Made by a program: the position numbers and the translations under genes. The notes beneath the pieces were generated by a model that had not been told where the DNA came from, made no database searches, and was given only the letters and a program-made list of their open reading frames with translations. DNA of 64,000 nucleotides, taken from positions 2,637,001-2,701,000 of the forward strand of contig NZ_CP097253.1 of NCBI RefSeq assembly GCF_023380025.1, written 5' to 3'. Shown in pieces: positions 59,697-64,000 of the stretch (positions are counted from its first letter, which is position 1; every line of letters begins with the position of its first letter). Source of the stretch: Sphingomonas glaciei. GTDB taxonomy: Bacteria; Pseudomonadota; Alphaproteobacteria; Sphingomonadales; Sphingomonadaceae.

Positions 59697-60764
59697 ATGA
59701 TCATGGCCGGCAATGCACTGGTGGTAGGGGCGAGCGGAATTGTAGGCAGCGCGACAGCGGAGGTCCTGCTCGAGCAAGGCTGGACAGTGCACGGTCTCTC
59801 ACGCCGGCCCACAAGGCAAGCCGGAGTGGTGCCGGTCGTCGCTGATCTTCAGAATAGGGCCGGCACGGCCATGGCGCTGGCCGAGCTTCGGCCGCAAGCT
59901 GTGTTCATTACGACCTGGCTGCGCCAGAACAGCGAAGCTGAGAACATTCGCGTCAATGGAGCCATGGTCCGCAATTTGCTGGATGGATTACAAGCAGGCG
60001 GCAGCACCCGACACGTCGCTCTCGTGACCGGGCTCAAGCATTACTTAGGGCCGTTCGAGGCCTATGGGAAAGGCACCCTGCCCCAGACCCCGTTCCGCGA
60101 GGATCAGGGGCGGCTCGACGTCGAGAACTTCTATTATGCTCAGGAAGACGAGGTCTTCGCCGCGGCCGAGCGCGATGGTTTCTCATGGAGCGTCCACCGG
60201 CCGCATACCGTGATCGGTATGGCGGTCGGCAATGCGATGAACATGGGTACGACGCTTGCGGTTTATGCGACCCTTTGCCGTGAAACAGGGCGCCCGTTCC
60301 GCTTTCCGGGATCAGCCTCGCAATGGAATGGCCTAACCGACATGACTGACGCGCACCTGCTGGCACGGCACCTGCTGTGGGCTGCGACGACGCCAGCAGC
60401 ACGAAACCAAGCCTTCAACGTCGTCAACGGAGACATCTTTCGCTGGAGCTGGATGTGGGGGCGGATCGCGCGGTGGTTCGGCCTAGAGCCAGACGGCTTT
60501 GACGGCTCGGTTAAGCCGCTTCAAGAACAGATGGCGGACGATGCACCTTTGTGGCGCGTGATCGCAGAGCGCGATAAATTGGTCGAGCTTGACCTAAACC
60601 GCCTCTCGTCACCTTGGCACACGGATGCCGACCTGGGACGACCCATCGAGGTCGTGACCGACATGAGCAAAAGCCGCAGGCTGGGCTTTACCGATTATCA
60701 GCCAACTGATGATGCGTTCTTTGAACTCTTCGCCCGGTTGAAGGCTGAACGTGTTATTCCCTGA
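59697..60764 (+). CDS. PRISE-type SDR (progesterone 5-beta-reductase-like)
   Basis: 355 residues. Extended short-chain dehydrogenase: NADPH motif NALVVGASGIVGSATAEVL, then the PRISE family landmarks TGLKHYLGPFEAYG (catalytic Lys) and VENFYYAQEDEVF (catalytic Tyr in NFYYxxED), and SVHRPHTVIG. Members reduce 1,4-enones such as progesterone or 8-oxogeranial in plants, and enone xenobiotics in bacteria. The physiological substrate here is unknown. Start at the first of two close ATGs after the non-coding leader; the longer upstream reading is rejected. Composition is slightly lower in GC than flanking core genes. Confidence 0.87.
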   Translation: MIMAGNALVVGASGIVGSATAEVLLEQGWTVHGLSRRPTRQAGVVPVVADLQNRAGTAMALAELRPQAVFITTWLRQNSEAENIRVNGAMVRNLLDGLQAGGSTRHVALVTGLKHYLGPFEAYGKGTLPQTPFREDQGRLDVENFYYAQEDEVFAAAERDGFSWSVHRPHTVIGMAVGNAMNMGTTLAVYATLCRETGRPFRFPGSASQWNGLTDMTDAHLLARHLLWAATTPAARNQAFNVVNGDIFRWSWMWGRIARWFGLEPDGFDGSVKPLQEQMADDAPLWRVIAERDKLVELDLNRLSSPWHTDADLGRPIEVVTDMSKSRRLGFTDYQPTDDAFFELFARLKAERVIP

Positions 60765-60848
60765 AAAGGATTGTCAGTGCAGCTTTGAAACTTACGGTCA
60801 CCACCGATTGGACCTTGCTTCAAATCAGTCAGGGCATCATTCGGCTTA

Positions 60849-60873
60849 GAAAGCAGCCGTTCCGCTTTCCACC
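60849..60873 (-). repeat. Short dispersed repeat
   Basis: On the minus strand GGTGGAAAGCGGAACGGCTG then CTTTC; the best example of this element. Confidence 0.5.
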
Positions 60874-60934
60874 ACCACGGAACCCTCGAAGTCCGATGGC
60901 GCGCTCCCCTGTCCGAAGGATCGTACAACAGGAC

Positions 60935-61351
60935 CTAGCTGGGGTCCTCATCGAGCGTTGCGACACCCATCAGTGGATGCATGACGAAGGTCCAACCGTC
61001 GCCCCCCAACACCATAAGACGGAGTGACTGGCGATCTGCGGTACCAAGGAGTGCCGTCGCTCCGGATGAAACCGGTAACGTAATTGCTTTACCGTCCTGG
61101 CGAATACCGGTCGCCCACCCAAGTCGTCCATCCCGTGTCTCGGCGGCAACGCGCTCAAGCGCGGTGTCGAGGGCATCCCGCGCAATTGGACCAACGACCC
61201 AAGCGTGCCCGTCTGGAACCGGATCAGGCGTTGCCGACCCTTTCTGGCTGATCATCGCGCCAGTTGCTTCAGGGTCTTTGCGAGCTTTCGCCTTCGGGCT
61301 GTCCAGAGGACGGACGCCTTGCATACTCATCAATCGGGCAAATTCATCCAT
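60935..61351 (-). CDS. Hypothetical protein
   Basis: 138 residues. Begins MDEFARLMSMQGVRPLDSPK, then a charged stretch, and a C-terminal domain with alternating strands (DGHAWVVGPIARDALDTALE, LPVSSGATALLGTADRQSLR, GDGWTFVMHPLMGVATLD). No family recognised; the coding character is reasonable. Flanked on both sides by copies of the short dispersed repeat within the inserted segment. Confidence 0.55.
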   Translation of the reverse strand: MDEFARLMSMQGVRPLDSPKAKARKDPEATGAMISQKGSATPDPVPDGHAWVVGPIARDALDTALERVAAETRDGRLGWATGIRQDGKAITLPVSSGATALLGTADRQSLRLMVLGGDGWTFVMHPLMGVATLDEDPS

Positions 61352-61486
61352 CTAAGTTTCCTCGATCGCCGCTCTCAACTCACGAGTTCATCTTTTGCAG
61401 CGAGCCAATATCCAAGAGACGGAGCCCCCAGATTGCACACACCGCTAATGCCCAAACGAGCATTGGCTTTCACTTTGTGCTCTCTC

Positions 61487-61510
61487 GAAAGCAGCCCTTC
61501 CGCTTTCCAC
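61487..61510 (-). repeat. Short dispersed repeat
   Basis: On the minus strand GTGGAAAGCGGAAGGGCTGC then TTTC. Preceded by a small inverted repeat AATGC/GCATT at 61447-61465. Confidence 0.45.
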
Positions 61511-61544
61511 TAAAACAGGCGCTCGAGTGAAAAAAAAGCTTAGT

Positions 61545-62250
61545 TTATCGTGTGGCTGAATCCTCCGGCTTAGCCGTCTTCGCTTCGACGGATTTTGGCT
61601 GAAGCCGAAGGCCTATTGCCAGCAGTAACATCAACCCAATCGCAAAGGCCCAGCCTTGGCTCAGTTCACCAGTCAAGCGCGTTAGCGGATCGATCAGGCG
61701 GGCTTGAGTGAGCCACACCTTGAGCGCTTCGGCAGCAAGGAAGCCGCCGGCCGCCAGCAGATACGGCCAATTATTTCGCCGATCCCTTACGAAGAAATAG
61801 GCCGGGATCACTGGAATGAGGCCCTGCCCCGTTATGGCGGCGAAGCCAAAGCGATAGAAGGTTTCCGGTCCCTCGATTCGGACGGGAGGCGCAAAGGCGA
61901 GCAAAGCAAAGAACAGGGCCGGCCCGGGGAACAGGAGCAGCGTGCTCATCAGAAAGGCGCCGTGCAGCTTGCGCCGTTTCGCAAATATAAATGCGAGTGC
62001 CAGCATCGCGGCCAGACAGAAGGTTCCGAGAACGTTCTGGACGATCAGGATGTCTCCTTCGCCCGACTGAATACCCCGATGCGCGCTGTGCACTGTCAGG
62101 AGTGCGACGGAAGCGAGCAGTGGCGCTGCGATAAGCACGACAAGACCGATGCGGCGATGCACGGTGGTGCGACCACGCGATAGGAGCAAAAGCTGAGCCA
62201 GCAGCAAACCCATCCACCCGAAGGTGGTGGCGAGGTGAAGATGGTGATGC
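61545..62250 (-). pseudogene. Polytopic membrane protein gene, apparently truncated at its 5' end
   Basis: From [20 protein letters not shown] on, about 235 residues with seven hydrophobic segments form a plausible DUF2306-like or similar integral membrane protein ([40 protein letters not shown]). The open frame continues upstream to 62477, but those codons are the antisense of a thiolase gene fragment, and read as soluble, Cys-rich, unconvincing protein. So the native N-terminus seems lost at a junction between about 62245 and 62280. It may still be expressed as a fusion; the evidence favours a broken gene. Confidence 0.6.
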
Positions 62251-62277
62251 CGCTGCGGGTTGGCTCCCTCACCGGCA

Positions 62278-62525
62278 TAGATGGTGAACTCAACGAAGCG
62301 TTCGCAAGCCAAGCTGTGGCCTGCGTTCGTGAACTTGGTTTTGAAAAGGCGATACTCAATCTCAATGGCGGCGGTATCGCTATCGGCCATCCGCTTGGAG
62401 CTACCGGCGCCCGAATCACAGCAAAGGCAGCGCAGATTATGAGGCGTGAAGGAAAGAGGTACGCCGTCGCAGCTCAATGCATCGGCGGGGGACAGGGTAT
62501 CGCAACCTTCCTCGAAGCCTACTGA
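62278..62525 (+). pseudogene. 3' remnant of a thiolase (acetyl-CoA acetyltransferase) gene
   Basis: 82 codons matching the thiolase C-terminal domain: [40 protein letters not shown] and [18 protein letters not shown]. The catalytic His (GHPLG) and second Cys (CIGGG) are present, but the N-terminal two-thirds with the nucleophilic Cys is missing. It abuts the truncated membrane gene on the other strand, which marks a recombination junction. It cannot be an active thiolase. Confidence 0.85.
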
Positions 62526-62583
62526 ACCGGCTGCAAGGCTGCGATCTAAATCCCCTCCGCGACGCTCTGCCAGCAGCCGCGGA

Positions 62584-62646
62584 CTTGGCCAACTTCAACT
62601 GGGCTTGGCCCAACTCCAAGTGGCCGATGGCCCAACTTTAAGTGGG
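62584..62646 (+). repeat. Three imperfect tandem repeats of about 20 bp
   Basis: TTGGCCAACTTCAACTGGG, TTGGCCCAACTCCAAGTGGC and ATGGCCCAACTTTAAGTGGG follow one another. Multiple short terminal repeats of GGCC(C)AACTT-AAGTGG type are seen at ends of IS21-like elements, so this may be the leftover end of an insertion sequence; no transposase gene is present. Confidence 0.6.
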
Positions 62647-62667
62647 ACCTACACGCTCGCTACGGCC

Positions 62668-62743
62668 TGGCAGGGGCAGGGGGACTCGAACCCACGACCC
62701 TCGGTTTTGGAGACCGATGCTCTACCAACTGAGCTATACCCCT
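62668..62743 (-). tRNA. tRNA-Trp(CCA)
   Basis: Minus strand: AGGGGTATAGCTCAGTTGGT at the 5' end, anticodon stem TCGGT/ACCGA enclosing CTCCAAA (anticodon CCA), T-loop GGGTTCGAGTCCC and acceptor GGCCCCT-type pairing with CCA encoded. 76 nt. In alphaproteobacteria it is normally immediately upstream of secE; here its 3' end faces the inserted segment. Confidence 0.97.
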
Positions 62744-63573
62744 AAGGCCGAGTGCCGGTTAGCCGGGGTGTTCGCTTCTGGCAAGGTCGCACGCGCGTCT
62801 TCGCCGGGGGCAGGGGGATGGCTGAAGGGAAAGGCCAGCCACTCGCCGACCGTCGCGGGCGAGCGGCTTTCGGGAATGCCGGTGGCGGGCCACTCGCCGC
62901 TCGCGGGCATGTGCGCGGTGCCGAACAACCGGTCCCAGAAGCTGAACAGGATCCCGAAATTGCGGTCCCAATGCTGCTGTTCGATGCTGTGGTGGATGCG
63001 GTGATAGGGGGGATCGACCAAGAGCGCGCGCGCGCGGCCGAAGGAGAGGGTGGTTGGGGAGTGGATGAAGAACTCCAGCACCGATTTGAGGATCGCGACC
63101 CCGGCGGGCAAGACAAAGCCGCCCAGATCGAACAGCGACAAGGGCAGGCTGACGAACAGGAACAGGGGCAGATATTGCAGCGGGTGGGCGAAATTGTTCG
63201 CGGCCGAGAGATGTTCGGCGCTGTGGTGGACCGCATGCACCCGCCACAGGAAGCGATGCTCGAAGCGATGCTCCCAGTAGCGCAGGAAATCGACGAAGAG
63301 GAGGAGGGCGAGCGTGGCGCCGACCGGGCCGAGCCAGGCCAGCAGCGGGACCCGGACCAGCTTGCCGGGGCCGAAGCTCGCCAGCGCCTGGCCGAGCGGA
63401 ACCGCGACCAGGATCGCGATCGGGGTCGCGCCGAGCGTAAACAGCAGGCCGGGAAACGCGCGGCGCAGGGGCATCGGGGCGCGCGGGCTGAGCCGTTCGA
63501 CCAGCGTCAGCAGCGCGATGATCACCAGCCCGGCGGTGATCGCGACGCCGCAGGTCGTCAGAAGCTGAGCCAT
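62734..63573 (-). CDS. Sterol desaturase/fatty acid hydroxylase family membrane protein
   Basis: 279 residues. Four or more membrane segments and the three His clusters of the family: HRFEHRFLWRVHAVHHSAEH (HxxxH and HxxHH) and PYHRIHHSIEQQHWDRNFG (HxxHH), which bind a di-iron centre. FLRYWEHR and NFGILFSFWDRLFGT are further signatures. Such enzymes hydroxylate or desaturate lipids, in sphingomonads often sphingolipid or carotenoid type substrates. The stop codon lies inside tRNA-Trp (10-bp overlap), so the last residues (SALGV) are encoded by the tRNA 5' end. Confidence 0.9.
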   Translation of the reverse strand: MAQLLTTCGVAITAGLVIIALLTLVERLSPRAPMPLRRAFPGLLFTLGATPIAILVAVPLGQALASFGPGKLVRVPLLAWLGPVGATLALLLFVDFLRYWEHRFEHRFLWRVHAVHHSAEHLSAANNFAHPLQYLPLFLFVSLPLSLFDLGGFVLPAGVAILKSVLEFFIHSPTTLSFGRARALLVDPPYHRIHHSIEQQHWDRNFGILFSFWDRLFGTAHMPASGEWPATGIPESRSPATVGEWLAFPFSHPPAPGEDARATLPEANTPANRHSALGV

Positions 63574-63620
63574 GCCCGAAGGCGTAGCCCCGGCAGGGTT
63601 AACGACTTCCTAGGAGCGGC

Positions 63621-64000
63621 TCAGGCGGCGAGGTCGAGCGGCACGATCTCGCCCGACAGGTAGAGATTGCGGGCCTTGGTCCGGCTGAGCTTGCCCGAGC
63701 TGGTGCGGGGCAGGCTGCGCGGCGGGATCAGCTCGACCACCGGGCTCATCCCGATGATCGCGCGGACCCGCTCCTTGATGTCGTCGCGCAGGCGGGTGCG
63801 TTCTTGGAGGTCGCTGACCCGGCAATGGACCAGCACGGCGGGCTGCTCCTCGCCCGAGGGGCCGGTGATCGCGAAGGCGGCGATGTCGCCCGACTTGAAG
63901 CCGGGGAGCTGCTCAACCGCCCATTCGATGTCCTGCGGCCAATGGTTGCGGCCGTTGATGATGATCATGTCCTTGGCGCGGCCGACGATGAAGATGTAGC
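63621..64000 (-). CDS. Fatty acyl-AMP ligase/acyl-CoA synthetase, C-terminal part
   Basis: The gene runs off the window end; about 126 C-terminal residues are visible. YIFIVGRAKDMIIINGRNHW then PQDIEWAVEQL is the ANL-superfamily hinge, and PRTSSGKLSRTKARNLYLSG carries the catalytic Lys. The GRxKDxIIxNGRNxxPQDIE form is typical of FAAL enzymes, which activate fatty acids as acyl-AMP for transfer to an acyl carrier protein in lipid or polyketide assembly. Directly upstream of the fatty acid hydroxylase gene (47 bp), suggesting a shared lipid-modifying pathway. Confidence 0.88.
   Translation of the reverse strand, partial: YIFIVGRAKDMIIINGRNHWPQDIEWAVEQLPGFKSGDIAAFAITGPSGEEQPAVLVHCRVSDLQERTRLRDDIKERVRAIIGMSPVVELIPPRSLPRTSSGKLSRTKARNLYLSGEIVPLDLAA

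Larger units (their letters stand above)
50405..62660. other. Candidate inserted segment between secE and tRNA-Trp
   Basis: About 12.3 kb of mostly plus-strand accessory genes lies between secE and tRNA-Trp(CCA), which are adjacent in most alphaproteobacteria. Both ends carry broken genes (symporter 3' remnant; thiolase 3' remnant and truncated membrane gene) and short repeats. The segment lies on the 3' side of the tRNA gene, the usual side for tRNA-targeted integration, but no integrase and no duplicated tRNA end were found. It may have built up in several steps. Confidence 0.45.

Noticed and set aside
62235..62525. An intact small gene for a thiolase-like protein
   Set aside because: Only the C-terminal third of the fold is present and the first codons come from the neighbouring truncated gene; not a functional enzyme.
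50300..62743. A classical genomic island with att sites at tRNA-Trp
   Set aside because: No integrase gene and no second copy of the tRNA 3' end was found by eye near 50.3-50.8 kb, so only a looser insertion claim is made.

Overview
The window is chromosomal DNA of high GC content from an alphaproteobacterium, most likely order Sphingomonadales (Sphingomonas or a close relative). The evidence is an exosortase-sorted protein with a PEPxxWA-CTERM tail, a CtrA master regulator that is near-identical to the alphaproteobacterial type, an F1-ATPase zeta-type inhibitor (DUF1476), an UrcA-family protein, Bpt, and RpoB/RpoC of alphaproteobacterial character.

Layout. 0-25 kb is a housekeeping mosaic: the end of bpt, a PEPxxWA protein, ctrA, an RluA-type pseudouridine synthase coupled to arfB, a phosphoesterase, a TSUP permease, a secreted lipase, nadA, a metallo-hydrolase/DUF4230 pair, a GT4 glycosyltransferase, grxD-bolA-DUF1476, a FAS1 protein, a quinone oxidoreductase coupled to a chromosomal AAC(3)-I-like acetyltransferase, a ketoacid CoA-transferase operon with an unrelated membrane gene between its two subunits, a large protein with 56-residue FG-GAP repeats, a GST, an SCP2 protein, pgsA, an LplT-like MFS permease and a GGDEF/EAL protein. 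tRNA-Leu(TAA) and two tandem entericidin-like lipoprotein genes follow.

25-63 kb is the rif (secE-nusG-rplKAJL-rpoBC) region, all on the minus strand but broken into four blocks: rpoB-rpoC, rplJ-rplL, rplK-rplA and secE-nusG. The spacers hold unrelated genes: a membrane protein/DUF2975/XRE group, an aroF-trpE-trpG operon led by a clear trp attenuator (trpL peptide with three Trp codons), an FAD oxidoreductase, a GAF-histidine kinase and an alpha/beta hydrolase. Beyond secE about 12.4 kb of plus-strand accessory DNA separates secE from tRNA-Trp(CCA), its usual neighbour in alphaproteobacteria. That segment has a 3' remnant of an ActP-like symporter at one end, and a thiolase 3' remnant, a truncated membrane-protein gene and short tandem repeats at the other. 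Its core is a four-gene overlapping signalling operon: CHASE3-GAF hybrid histidine kinase, stand-alone CheR, stand-alone CheB, and a REC-histidine kinase-REC protein. There is no chemoreceptor, CheA or CheW, so this looks like a methylation-tuned sensory system and not a chemotaxis system; it is the most interesting unit here. A DAACS symporter and a PRISE-type reductase follow.

Short dispersed repeats are frequent: a GGTGGAAAGCGGA-type element found mainly in the inserted segments, a 40-bp element on both sides of nusG-secE, and an intergenic element upstream of two plus-strand genes. The window ends with a fatty acid hydroxylase gene that overlaps tRNA-Trp and the 3' part of an acyl-AMP ligase gene. 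No rRNA, CRISPR array, intact transposase or integrase was seen.
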